In this document: positions 1-7,413 of the stretch, in pieces
How the letters are laid out: every line of letters starts with the position of its first letter
Position numbering within the stretch: position 1 is the first letter of the stretch
DNA from: Gammaproteobacteria bacterium
GTDB lineage: Bacteria > Pseudomonadota > Gammaproteobacteria > Pseudomonadales > Azotimanducaceae
Assembly (NCBI GenBank): GCA_002694945.1
Contig: NZNP01000050.1
Location: forward strand, 47,017 to 57,950
DNA length: 10,934 nucleotides
Direction of reading: 5' to 3'
Notes under the pieces: model-generated
What the model was told of the DNA's origin: nothing
Seen by the model: only the letters and a program-made list of their open reading frames with translations
Databases searched by the model: none
Position numbers and translations under genes: made by a program

Positions 1-303
1 TTGACAGAAGATCAAGCTAGAAAAGCTGGATATCAGATTGATGTCTATCGCTCAATCTTCAGGCCAATGAAACACACGCTATCGGGTAGCGATGAAAAAT
101 TCATGATGAAGTTGGTGGTTGATCGAGCAAGTGATAGGGTGCTCGGCGTTCATATGGTGGGTGCAGAAGCCGGTGAGATCGTCCAAGGTATTGCCATTGC
201 AATGAAGATTGGCGTTACTAAAGACCAATTTGATGCAACCGTAGGTATTCATCCGACAACCGCCGAAGAATTTGTAACAATGCGAGAAACGGTCAGTCGC
301 TAG
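1..303 (+). CDS. gor: Glutathione-disulfide reductase, C-terminal fragment (cut by window edge)
   Basis: This is the last 100 codons of a flavin- and NADPH-dependent glutathione reductase, which returns oxidised glutathione to its thiol form in the cytoplasm. The frame is open from base 1, so the true start lies upstream and the first TTG is not a start. The visible part is the C-terminal dimerisation domain. It carries the family signature HPTTAEE (residues 84-90 of the fragment); its His and Glu are the base pair serving the redox-active disulfide at the dimer interface. The segment [10 protein letters not shown] (20-29) resembles the cyanobacterial, plant and alphaproteobacterial type more than the E. 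coli enzyme. The FAD-binding domain and CxxxxC disulfide are outside the window. The gene ends in TAG, and 69 bp separate it from the next gene. Other disulfide oxidoreductases share the HPT..E motif, but the sequence around it fits glutathione reductase best. Confidence 0.93.
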   Translation: MTEDQARKAGYQIDVYRSIFRPMKHTLSGSDEKFMMKLVVDRASDRVLGVHMVGAEAGEIVQGIAIAMKIGVTKDQFDATVGIHPTTAEEFVTMRETVSR

Positions 304-372
304 TCGTCAAGGATGCCGGATGGTGATAAGAGCAAGCTTTCTTTTTGTTCGACTTAAAAGATACTTTGAAGC

Positions 373-1059
373 GTGAAAGTTTGGGGTGTCGATGGATGTC
401 CGGGGGGATGGTTCGCCGTCTCAAGTGACGGTGAGTTGTCTCTTGCTTCTGACTTCGCTTCCCTTCTCCAAAGACTCTCGTCGGGTAGGCTTTATATCGA
501 TATCCCCATAGGTCTGCCCGAGACAGAGCGCCGTTTGGAAGGATTCATCAGGCGAAAGAAGCCTATCCGTTCGGGCAGTCTTTTTTCAGTTCCCTGCAGG
601 TCTGCAGTCTATGCTGACACCTATGAGTGCGCTTGTGAGATAAATTTTTCGTTGACGGGTAAGAAATTATCCAAACAGTCCTGGTTTCTTTGCAAAAAAA
701 TTAAAGAAGTTGACGATAAGCTCCGTCGGGACGACTCGATGAGGCGGCGGGTGATCGAGTCACATCCGGAGCTTGCGTTTGCAATACTAAAAGGATCGAC
801 TCTCGAATTTTCTAAAAAGACATTAGCCGGGATTCAAGAACGGTTGACGATATTATCAACGAAGCACTCTCAAACGAAACAGATTTTTGCCCTTGCTGCT
901 TCGACCTATCCAAGGAAATTGCTTGGGCGCGACGATATCGTTGATGCTTTGGCGCTGCTCTGCGTAGGTCTTGGAAAAAAACGGAGGTTGGTTGTGTCAG
1001 GCCAACGACGTGACGCGTTTGGTATTCCGATTCGAATGATTGTTCCAGATCGGAGCTAA
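373..1059 (+). CDS. DUF429 family protein, predicted RNase H-like fold
   Basis: This is a 228-residue cytoplasmic protein of the DUF429 family, whose biochemical role is unknown; the family is predicted to adopt an RNase H-like fold. The start is GTG: an in-frame TGA at 367-369 rules out any earlier start, and the conserved motif VDGCPGGW begins at residue 6. Further conserved blocks are DIPIGLPE (43-50), the Ser/Pro/Arg segment SVPCRSAVY (72-80), the GKKLSKQSW block (96-104), EVD (112-114), ESHPE (129-133) and DDIVDAL (187-193). The acidic residues D7, D43, E129 and D187/D188/D191 fall where RNase H-like proteins place metal ligands, so catalytic capacity seems intact; this last point is inference. 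No signal peptide or membrane segment is visible. The Shine-Dalgarno sequence is weak. Context (glutathione reductase before, amino-acid symporter after) gives no clear functional hint. Confidence 0.85.
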   Translation: MKVWGVDGCPGGWFAVSSDGELSLASDFASLLQRLSSGRLYIDIPIGLPETERRLEGFIRRKKPIRSGSLFSVPCRSAVYADTYECACEINFSLTGKKLSKQSWFLCKKIKEVDDKLRRDDSMRRRVIESHPELAFAILKGSTLEFSKKTLAGIQERLTILSTKHSQTKQIFALAASTYPRKLLGRDDIVDALALLCVGLGKKRRLVVSGQRRDAFGIPIRMIVPDRS

Positions 1060-1122
1060 CTCTGCTGCGGGTCGACGGCGAATTTGCTAAGGTGCGACGC
1101 TTTAACGATTTTTATCCCTAGC

Positions 1123-2790
1123 ATGAAAGAAGTTCTTGTCTTCGTGACCGAAAGCCTTGGTTGGCTTGATTCCTTGCTGGGTTCCGCCCAGTATTTCCCT
1201 TTCCTTTTGCTCGGCACTGGAGTTTTTTTCACGCTATACCTCAGATTTCCCCAGCTTAGATTTTTTGGTCACGCGCTTAAAGTAGTTCGTGGAAAGTACG
1301 ACAAGGAAGGCGCAGTGGGTGACGCGACGCATTTTCAAGCGCTGACGACGGCGATTTCTGGGACTGTCGGTACGGGAAATATTGGTGGTGTTGCGCTAGC
1401 TATATACCTTGGTGGTCCAGCGGCGCTATTTTGGATGTGGATGACTGCATTTTTCGGCATGACGACGAAGTTTGTCGAGGTCACGCTATCGCACAAGTAT
1501 CGGACCGTGGACGCTAGTGGGTTTATTGCGGGTGGTCCAATGTACGTTATGGAGCGCCGTCTCAATATGAAGTGGCTCGCGGTTTTCTTTGCAATTGCAA
1601 CTGTCGTCAGTTCCTTCGGGACAGGCAACATGCCGCAAAGCAATAATATTGCAAGCGGCATAGAATCGACGTTTGGCATTCCGGTATGGTTGACTGGTGC
1701 AGTGCTGGCCATCTTGCTTGGGCTCGTCATCCTCGGCGGTATAAAGCGGATTGTGCGGTTCGCCGAGAAACTTGTGCCAGCGATGGCGATCATTTATTTC
1801 ATCGGCGGCATCGGCGTTATTCTGTTTAACCTACCTCAGGTCGGCGCTTCGATTATTGCAGTCTTTCAAGATGCTTTTACAGGCTCTGCGGCAGCTGGCG
1901 GTTTTCTTGGGGCAAGTTTTGCCTATGCATTTAATCGTGGTGTAAACCGAGGACTTTATTCTAATGAGGCAGGTCAAGGTAGCGCGCCTATCGCTCACGC
2001 AGCGGCAAAGACTGATGAACCGGTAGCAGAGGGTATGGTTTCTATTCTAGAGCCATTCATAGACACGATTATTATTTGCACCCTGACTGGTCTCGTTATT
2101 CTGTCTTCTGGTGTCTGGACCCAGAAAATCCACAACGAATTCCAACGTTTCGACATGCAATATATCGCTGGTGTTTACGATGACAAAGACAAGGATGATT
2201 TGGATCAACTTTTTCATCATCTGAACTTTGGTGAAGATATTGAGCTTTTCAGCGGCGAAATTGAAGTTAGCGAGGGTCGCGCTGTGTCGGGTAGTTTCAC
2301 ACTACTCCATAATCGGTCAGTCGCTGAGAATGTTACTTACACCCTAGATGGAAATCTATTCAGCGGGCAGCTAAAGGTTGCGGAAGGTAAATTAGAAAGT
2401 CAGGTCCAAGTAAGTGGGCGGTCTTTGATCCATTCAGTAAACTTGACTTCGGAGGCCTTTACGCGAGGTGTATTTGGAGAGTATGGCAGGTATATAGTCT
2501 CACTAGGATTGGTTCTGTTTGCCTTCACAACGGCAGTCGCGTGGTCTTATTACGGTGATCGTGCTATGACCTATCTGTTTGGTGGTGCGTCTGTCATGCC
2601 ATATCGGCTGTTTTACGTGATGGGTTTCTTTTTGGCCGCTGTCGCTGATACCTCACTGATCTGGCTGCTCTCGGCGATCACCATAGCTTTGATGACGATA
2701 CCTAATCTGTTTTCAATTCTGTTTCTTCACAAGGAAATGCGCACTTCTGTGGATGATTATTGGCAGCGCTTTAGGCATGAAAATACGTAA
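1123..2790 (+). CDS. Sodium:alanine symporter, AGCS family, with large loop insertion
   Basis: This is a 555-residue inner-membrane transporter of the alanine/glycine:cation symporter family, which imports small neutral amino acids with Na+ and has a LeuT-like fold. Family motifs are [12 protein letters not shown] (80-91), the signature [16 protein letters not shown] (97-112), [10 protein letters not shown] (166-175) and [20 protein letters not shown] (275-294). Usual members have about 440-500 residues. The excess here is a hydrophilic segment at about 333-444, between the helix ending [10 protein letters not shown] and the helix [22 protein letters not shown]. Three hydrophobic helices follow it, so it maps to the loop equivalent to LeuT EL4, facing the periplasm (inference). 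The ATG at 1123 is chosen because family proteins begin near this point. A TTG at 1084 would add 13 residues, and neither start has a good Shine-Dalgarno sequence. The gene ends 8 bp before the peptidase gene, suggesting cotranscription. Confidence 0.92.
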   Translation: MKEVLVFVTESLGWLDSLLGSAQYFPFLLLGTGVFFTLYLRFPQLRFFGHALKVVRGKYDKEGAVGDATHFQALTTAISGTVGTGNIGGVALAIYLGGPAALFWMWMTAFFGMTTKFVEVTLSHKYRTVDASGFIAGGPMYVMERRLNMKWLAVFFAIATVVSSFGTGNMPQSNNIASGIESTFGIPVWLTGAVLAILLGLVILGGIKRIVRFAEKLVPAMAIIYFIGGIGVILFNLPQVGASIIAVFQDAFTGSAAAGGFLGASFAYAFNRGVNRGLYSNEAGQGSAPIAHAAAKTDEPVAEGMVSILEPFIDTIIICTLTGLVILSSGVWTQKIHNEFQRFDMQYIAGVYDDKDKDDLDQLFHHLNFGEDIELFSGEIEVSEGRAVSGSFTLLHNRSVAENVTYTLDGNLFSGQLKVAEGKLESQVQVSGRSLIHSVNLTSEAFTRGVFGEYGRYIVSLGLVLFAFTTAVAWSYYGDRAMTYLFGGASVMPYRLFYVMGFFLAAVADTSLIWLLSAITIALMTIPNLFSILFLHKEMRTSVDDYWQRFRHENT

Positions 2791-2798
2791 GGTCCTCG

Positions 2799-5702
2799 AT
2801 GATGGCTACTGGATTTGACTTAAAAAAATCGCAAGACATACCGGCACTCAATTTGTCTGTGGAAGAATATGATCACTCTTCCGGAGCCAAGCACTTTCAT
2901 TTCGCGAACGATTATGACGAAAATGTTTTCATGGTGGCTTTTCGCACTGTTCCGAATGACTCTACGGGAGTAGCACATATCCTTGAGCACACGGCGCTCT
3001 GCGGTAGCGAAAAGTTTCCTGTCAGAGACCCATTTTTTACCATGACTCGGCGTTCGTTAAATACTTTCATGAACGCATTTACCACAAGTGACTATACTGC
3101 ATACCCTTTTGCCAGTCAGAATCGGAAAGATTATTTCAACCTGATGCAAGTGTATCTAGATGCTGTTTTCTTCTCGCGTCTGGATCCACTGGATTTTGCT
3201 CAGGAAGGCCACCGTGTTGAGTTTGAAGTTCCTGAAGATCCAACGTCGGCTTTGCTCTACAAAGGAGTGGTGTATAACGAAATGAAAGGGGATAACAGTT
3301 CGCCGGTATCGAGGCTGTATAATGCCGTTCAATCAGAGCTCTACCCAACTTCAACTTACCACTTTAATTCTGGGGGAGACCCCCGAAATATTCCCGACCT
3401 TAGTTACAAGGAACTTCTTCAGTTTTATCAAACTCACTACCATCCCAGCAACGCAGTTTTTATGACCTTTGGCAATATCTCCGCAATTGAGCAACAGCAA
3501 AAAATAGGTGAATACGGTCTAAATCGGTTAGATCCTTCTGACGTAGCCGAGGTCCGAGTGTTGCCAGAAAACCGCTATTCAGCACCGAGAAAATTGGAGA
3601 CACGATATCCGGTCGATGACAGTGACCTGAGTGCCAAGACTCACATAGTGATTGCCTGGTTGTTGGGTGCTAACACCGACCTCAAAATGCTTCTTAAAGG
3701 ACATTTGCTCTCCGACGTGCTGCTTGATACCAGCGCATCTCCGCTAAGGTACAGCCTCGAGCAAACGGAATTTGCTACTGGCCTATCTCCTCTGTCTGGT
3801 TTCGAGGAAGATCATTATGAAATGAATTTTATGGTGGGGGTTCAGGGCAGCGAGCCTGAACATGCAGATGCCATTGAAGAGTTGATCCTAGAGACGTTAA
3901 CTCGTGTTGCTGAGGATGGTGTGCCTTTTGATCAACTTGAGGCCGTATTACACCAACTTGAGCTAAATCAAAGGGAAGTTGGGGGTGATGGAATGCCTTT
4001 TGGCCTGCAACTGATTTTCAGTTGTATGTCTGCAGCTATTCATCGAGGCGATCCGATAGCTTTGTTGGATATAGACTCAGTTTTAGCTGAGCTTCGTGAA
4101 GAAATTAGAGAGCCCGATTTTGTCGGCCAGCTTATTCAGGAATTGCTTCTTAGTAATCCTCATCGCGTTCGGGTTGTCATGAAACCCAGTCAGGACTACG
4201 CGAAAGAAATGCTTGCTCAGGAGCGATCCAGACTCAACAAATTGAAAGATTCAATGTCTGATAAAGATATTCAGGCTGTGATTGATCAAACAATAGCGCT
4301 TCAGAAACGTCAGGAAACTGAAGAAAATTTTGATGTGCTTCCTCAAGTTACGGTCGCTGATATCCCTGCTCGTAAGCATTTTACGAATGTTGAAATAGTG
4401 AACGAGAAAGGTGTGAACTTCTGTGTACAGGCGGCAGGAACAAATGGTTTGTCGTATCATCAAGTTGTTCGGCCTTTGCCTGGATTGACGCTCAGTGAGA
4501 TGGAATTGATTCCCATCTATTCCCAGACAGTGACTGAGGTTGGGTCTGCGGGACGAGATTACCTCGAAACACAGAAAATTCAACATAGTCACACTGGAGG
4601 CATTTCCTGCTTTACAACGCTGCGAGGTGCCCCTATGGATGCTGACCTCTTCACCAGTTTTTTAACCCTGTCTAGTCGGACATTGAATGCCAAGTCTTCC
4701 GCGATGCTTTCTATTCTTCAGGAAACATCTACGAGTCCGAATTTTTCTGAGAGTAACAGGCTGAAAGATTTGATAAAGCGTATGGCACTGCGACGTGCTG
4801 AAAGCATAGCTTCTAGCGGTCATCATTATGCGATGCTAGGGGCGTCACGCAGATTTCGGCCGGTAAATGCTTTCAATGATTATCTTTCCGGCGTGGGCAG
4901 TGTCATGAGGCTGCAGCGATTAGCGGCCAGTCTTGCAAACGATGATGAAATTGAAAAAATCTTTGAGCACTTGGCAAGGCTGCACACTAAGCTCTGTCAA
5001 GCTCAATTGAACCTTCTTCTCATAAGTGACACCACCTATCTTCCGGTTTTACAGGACCAGGCTTTGTCTCTGTGGAATACAGAAAAGAGAGACGATAGCC
5101 AGACTTCGGAACCGCCTGAAGCGGGCATCGACAATCCTGCATATGTTGTGACGACGCAAGTCAATCACTGCGCCGCTGCTTTCAAAACAGTGGCGGAATC
5201 TCATCCGGATGCAGCGCCGCTCAATGTATTGTCGGGTGTTTTAGGAAACAATTTTCTTCATCCAATGATTAGAGAAAAAGGCGGGGCGTATGGTGGTGGC
5301 GCAAGCCACGACAGCGCTAATGGTGTTTTTAGACTTTATTCTTATCGAGATCCGCGGCTCCTGGGTACATTTGATGACTTTGCTAAGAGTGTCGAGGATC
5401 TGATGAACGGGGTGATCTCGGATGCAATGCTAGAAGAAGCTGTTCTAGGTGTCATGAGCAGTATCGATGCGCCCGGTTCACCTGCAGGGGAAGTTCGTGC
5501 TGCGTTTCATCACCTTCTTCATGGTCGTTCTGCTCACCATCGAGAAAATATGCGGCAGCGATATCTTGAGGTCAGGCAGGATGACGTAAAGAAAGTGGCT
5601 GAAAAGTATTTGAATGTTCCAGCATCGTTAGCGGTAGTCACTAGCGAACAACGTTTGGCCGAGCTTAACGGTCAGTTTAACATCATCAAAGTTAATGAAT
5701 AA
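2799..5702 (+). CDS. M16C zinc metallopeptidase, presequence protease (PreP)-like
   Basis: This is a 967-residue peptidase of family M16C, related to mitochondrial and plastid PreP, which encloses short unfolded peptides in a chamber and degrades them. The inverted zinc motif HILEH lies at 60-64 (H60 and H64 ligands, E63 catalytic base). The third ligand is E161 in YNEMKG; the 97-residue spacing from H64 equals that of human PreP (H108 to E205). The N-terminal half is followed by a charged helical hinge at about 470-530 (M16C-associated region), then the C-terminal half. That half supplies the substrate-binding Arg/Tyr pair, R825 and Y831 in REKGGAYGGGA. All key residues are present, so it should be active. 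No signal peptide is visible, so a cytoplasmic location is inferred. AAGG at 2788-2791 provides a ribosome-binding site for the ATG at 2799; a second ATG follows directly. It is tightly linked to the downstream hydrolase. Confidence 0.93.
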   Translation: MMATGFDLKKSQDIPALNLSVEEYDHSSGAKHFHFANDYDENVFMVAFRTVPNDSTGVAHILEHTALCGSEKFPVRDPFFTMTRRSLNTFMNAFTTSDYTAYPFASQNRKDYFNLMQVYLDAVFFSRLDPLDFAQEGHRVEFEVPEDPTSALLYKGVVYNEMKGDNSSPVSRLYNAVQSELYPTSTYHFNSGGDPRNIPDLSYKELLQFYQTHYHPSNAVFMTFGNISAIEQQQKIGEYGLNRLDPSDVAEVRVLPENRYSAPRKLETRYPVDDSDLSAKTHIVIAWLLGANTDLKMLLKGHLLSDVLLDTSASPLRYSLEQTEFATGLSPLSGFEEDHYEMNFMVGVQGSEPEHADAIEELILETLTRVAEDGVPFDQLEAVLHQLELNQREVGGDGMPFGLQLIFSCMSAAIHRGDPIALLDIDSVLAELREEIREPDFVGQLIQELLLSNPHRVRVVMKPSQDYAKEMLAQERSRLNKLKDSMSDKDIQAVIDQTIALQKRQETEENFDVLPQVTVADIPARKHFTNVEIVNEKGVNFCVQAAGTNGLSYHQVVRPLPGLTLSEMELIPIYSQTVTEVGSAGRDYLETQKIQHSHTGGISCFTTLRGAPMDADLFTSFLTLSSRTLNAKSSAMLSILQETSTSPNFSESNRLKDLIKRMALRRAESIASSGHHYAMLGASRRFRPVNAFNDYLSGVGSVMRLQRLAASLANDDEIEKIFEHLARLHTKLCQAQLNLLLISDTTYLPVLQDQALSLWNTEKRDDSQTSEPPEAGIDNPAYVVTTQVNHCAAAFKTVAESHPDAAPLNVLSGVLGNNFLHPMIREKGGAYGGGASHDSANGVFRLYSYRDPRLLGTFDDFAKSVEDLMNGVISDAMLEEAVLGVMSSIDAPGSPAGEVRAAFHHLLHGRSAHHRENMRQRYLEVRQDDVKKVAEKYLNVPASLAVVTSEQRLAELNGQFNIIKVNE

Positions 5703-5705
5703 GGA
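5701..5705 (+). promoter_or_regulatory. Shine-Dalgarno site deciding the hydrolase start
   Basis: AAGGA lies inside the stop codon region of the peptidase gene and 7 nt before the ATG at 5713. No comparable site precedes the in-frame ATG at 5695, which overlaps the peptidase gene by 8 bp. This favours 5713 as the hydrolase start and suggests translation is coupled to that of the peptidase. Confidence 0.7.
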
Positions 5706-5712
5706 AACAGTG

Positions 5713-6384
5713 ATGGGATCAATCAGATTGACGGCTGCAGATGGATTTTCCCTCTCGGCCTATGAGGTCGAGCCGGAAGGGCCGACAAAAGGTTGCGTAG
5801 TCGTAATACAAGAAGTCTTCGGTGTTAATGATCATATTAGAGAAGTTTGTAATGGCTATGCTACGAATGGTTACCATGTTGTCGCACCAGCCATTTTTGA
5901 TCGTTTTGAACCAGGCGTCGAATTGGGTTACGAGCAGGAAGACATGATGCGTGGCGTAGGGATCGCGAGAGGTGAGTTGGAAATGGAAAGCACGCTTCAG
6001 GACATTCAAGCTGCTATCACTTATCTTTCTGACAAGGGAAAGGTTGCCGTTGTCGGTTATTGCTTCGGCGGTCTGATGACATGGATGGCAGCCTCTAACT
6101 TAACGGGTTTGGCCTGTGCGAGTAGTTATTATGGCGGAGGTATAATTGAAGTTAATGAGCTGGAACCTAAGGTGCCGATAATCATGCACTTCGGTGAGCT
6201 AGATGCTCATATTCCCCTGACCGATGTTAATGAAATAGAGCAGCGTCATCCTGATGTTCCCGTCTATATCTATCAAGCTGATCATGGTTTTAATTGTGAT
6301 CACCGGGCAAGTTTTGATGCAGATGCGGCTGCATTGGCAAGGCAACGTACGCTGGAATTATTTGAAGCTCATCTCATTGCTTGA
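5713..6384 (+). CDS. Dienelactone hydrolase family protein
   Basis: This is a 223-residue alpha/beta hydrolase of the dienelactone hydrolase family. The founding enzyme opens dienelactone to maleylacetate in chlorocatechol breakdown, but many relatives act on other esters or lactones, so the substrate here is unknown. The triad is visible: nucleophile C117 in GYCFGG (115-120), D164 in GELDAHIP (161-168) and H191 in ADHGFNC (189-195). E34 in QEVFG matches the Glu that holds the Cys in the Pseudomonas enzyme (C123, D171, H202, E36). No signal peptide is present, so it is cytoplasmic. The start at 5713 is chosen for its Shine-Dalgarno sequence; an ATG at 5695 would add six residues. No other aromatic-degradation genes are nearby, which argues against a dedicated chlorocatechol role. 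The stop codon is TGA, within a perfect palindrome. Confidence 0.9.
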   Translation: MGSIRLTAADGFSLSAYEVEPEGPTKGCVVVIQEVFGVNDHIREVCNGYATNGYHVVAPAIFDRFEPGVELGYEQEDMMRGVGIARGELEMESTLQDIQAAITYLSDKGKVAVVGYCFGGLMTWMAASNLTGLACASSYYGGGIIEVNELEPKVPIIMHFGELDAHIPLTDVNEIEQRHPDVPVYIYQADHGFNCDHRASFDADAAALARQRTLELFEAHLIA

Positions 6385-6397
6385 GATCAGTGATCTC
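6383..6397. repeat. Perfect 15-bp palindrome at the hydrolase stop codon
   Basis: GAGATCA-G-TGATCTC has two perfect 7-bp arms around a single central base. It begins inside the TGA stop of the hydrolase gene. A one-base loop cannot form a normal RNA hairpin and no T-tract follows, so it is not a rho-independent terminator. A dimeric DNA-binding protein site is possible. It contains two GATC sites. Confidence 0.5.
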
Positions 6398-6407
6398 GCA
6401 TAAAGAA
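6389..6407 (+). repeat. Direct repeat, copy 1 (19 bp)
   Basis: AGTGATCTCGCATAAAGAA matches copy 2 at 6584-6602 in 17 of 19 positions (differences at repeat positions 8 and 17). It overlaps the right half of the palindrome at 6383-6397. The flanks of the two copies do not align, so the similarity is confined to this core. Confidence 0.6.
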
Positions 6408-6427
6408 AAAGACGAAAGTAGGTACGG

Positions 6428-6445
6428 GATTTTTGATCGAAAATC
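6428..6445. repeat. Small AT-rich inverted repeat
   Basis: GATTTT and AAAATC form 6-bp arms around TGATCG. The stem is short and AT-rich and has no trailing T-tract, so a terminator role is doubtful. It may be an operator or chance. It lies in the 249-bp gap (6385-6633), which contains no ATG-initiated + strand ORF before the ATG at 6634. Confidence 0.25.
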
Positions 6446-6577
6446 AATACGGTAGTCGTTTCCCCCGAAGCTGTTTCCAGAACGCCGATTTGACGTTTGG
6501 TTGCTTGACAATCGCTGTTCTAATCCTCATTCTGTCGGCCTTGACCACAACGCTGGAATCGAATTTTGACTAACTTT

Positions 6578-6586
6578 TGGCATAGT
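6578..6586 (+). promoter_or_regulatory. Candidate extended -10 promoter of the TonB2 operon
   Basis: TG-G-CATAGT fits the extended -10 pattern (TGn followed by a hexamer with 4 of 6 matches to TATAAT), about 50 bp before the DUF3450 ATG. No good -35 lies 17 bp upstream. An alternative is the perfect -35 TTGACA at 6505-6510, with a poor -10 (CATTCT, 6528-6533) at 17-bp spacing. The element touches copy 2 of the direct repeat, where a bound regulator could interfere. This is inference only. Confidence 0.28.
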
Positions 6587-6602
6587 GATCACGCATAAAA
6601 AA
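6584..6602 (+). repeat. Direct repeat, copy 2 (19 bp)
   Basis: AGTGATCACGCATAAAAAA is the partner of the copy at 6389-6407, 195 bp away. It includes the 8-bp palindrome GTGATCAC (6585-6592) and lies 32 bp before the DUF3450 start codon. Its position suits an operator for the downstream operon. Confidence 0.6.
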
Positions 6603-6633
6603 CATAAAAGATTATTTCCCAGTAGGTAATAGC

Positions 6634-7410
6634 ATGAAAAAGCACCCAATGAGACTGGGCACGTTGTTGAAAGCAGTGTGTCTGCTGTCTCTCATTAGTG
6701 CCGGCAGCGCGAACGCCGCATCCCTTGACGAGGTCCTCGGGGTCCGTTCATCAACAACTATCGATGGCGCTAAGTCCCAGGCAAAGATTGATGAATTGAC
6801 AGAACAAACTCAGGACTTGCTCACGCAGTACAAGCAAGTAATGAAAGTTGTCGATGGGCTCCGAGTCTACAATCAGCAACAACGACGTTTGATTTCCAAT
6901 CAGGAAAAAGAACTTGCCGAATTGGAAGAGTCGATTGATCAGGTTACGGTGATTGAACGACAAATTGGGCCGCTTATAGAGCGAATGATCGAAAATCTCG
7001 AAAAATTCGTTGACCTCGACATTCCTTTTCTGATGGACGAAAGGTTGGAGCGTCTCGATTTTCTTCGAAATACACTTGATCGAGCGGATGTTTCCGTTGC
7101 CGAAAAGTTTAGCCAAGTACTTCAGGCTTATCAGGTTGAAAATACTTATGGAACAACAATTGAGGCCTATACCGCGAACATCGAACTAGATGGAAAGAGC
7201 CGCAATGTGGACATGCTCAAGTGGGGCCGCGTCGCTCTGGTTTTCCAAACCCCTGATGGAGAAACAACTGGAGTTTGGGATAACAAGGTTCGGGAATGGG
7301 TCATTCTCGATGATGAATTCCGAGATGGTGTGCGTGATGGCTTGCGAATAGCAAGAAAAACTCAGACGGCAGACTTAGTTCGTCTCCCTGTAGCGGCCCC
7401 AGGAGAATAA
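6634..7410 (+). CDS. DUF3450 family periplasmic coiled-coil protein
   Basis: This is a 258-residue exported protein of the DUF3450 family, which regularly precedes ttpC in TonB2-type operons; its molecular role is not established. A signal peptide is visible: basic start, hydrophobic core at about 10-24, and the cleavage motif ANA at 26-28. The mature part begins with a long amphipathic helix (about 48-125), rich in Glu, Gln and Lys and likely a coiled coil. A shorter helical part (about 134-172) follows, then a beta-type end domain (about 176-245) with DGKSRNVD, WGRVALVF and GVWD. The start is supported by the signal peptide and by TAGG about 7 nt upstream. It is first in the operon, and the next start codon lies 3 bp after its stop. 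The layout resembles the periplasmic half of the TtpC protein encoded next, suggesting the two proteins interact or are related (inference). Confidence 0.88.
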   Translation: MKKHPMRLGTLLKAVCLLSLISAGSANAASLDEVLGVRSSTTIDGAKSQAKIDELTEQTQDLLTQYKQVMKVVDGLRVYNQQQRRLISNQEKELAELEESIDQVTVIERQIGPLIERMIENLEKFVDLDIPFLMDERLERLDFLRNTLDRADVSVAEKFSQVLQAYQVENTYGTTIEAYTANIELDGKSRNVDMLKWGRVALVFQTPDGETTGVWDNKVREWVILDDEFRDGVRDGLRIARKTQTADLVRLPVAAPGE

Positions 7411-7413
7411 GCA

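Noticed and set aside
329..350. Possible terminator hairpin after glutathione reductase (GAGCAA with TTGTTC)
   Set aside because: The stem has only six pairs with one G-T wobble and a nine-base loop, and no T-tract follows the second arm.
1335..1793. Antisense 152-codon open frame opposite the symporter gene
   Set aside because: It lies wholly opposite a well-conserved AGCS coding region, and its translation shows no recognisable domain. It is a shadow of the real gene.
4251..4592. Antisense 113-codon open frame opposite the M16C peptidase
   Set aside because: The sense strand is a continuous peptidase frame. The antisense product has no family features.
5695..5712. Upstream ATG start for the hydrolase, overlapping the peptidase gene by 8 bp
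   Set aside because: It has no Shine-Dalgarno sequence and adds only MNKETV ahead of the family's usual start. The ATG at 5713 has AAGGA 7 nt before it.
6577..6596. Possible sigma-54 promoter (TGGCA with a downstream GC)
   Set aside because: The GG and GC doublets are two bases further apart than the strict -24/-12 spacing allows, and the -12 side lacks the TTGC form.
6385..6633. Small gene or regulatory RNA in the 249-bp gap
   Set aside because: There is no ATG-initiated + strand frame ahead of the ATG at 6634, no strong hairpin with T-tract, and no recognisable RNA family. Only repeats and weak promoter-like elements are supported.
6751..7116. Antisense 121-codon open frame opposite the DUF3450 gene
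   Set aside because: It overlaps a convincing secreted coiled-coil protein gene on the + strand, and the translation is of low complexity without motifs.
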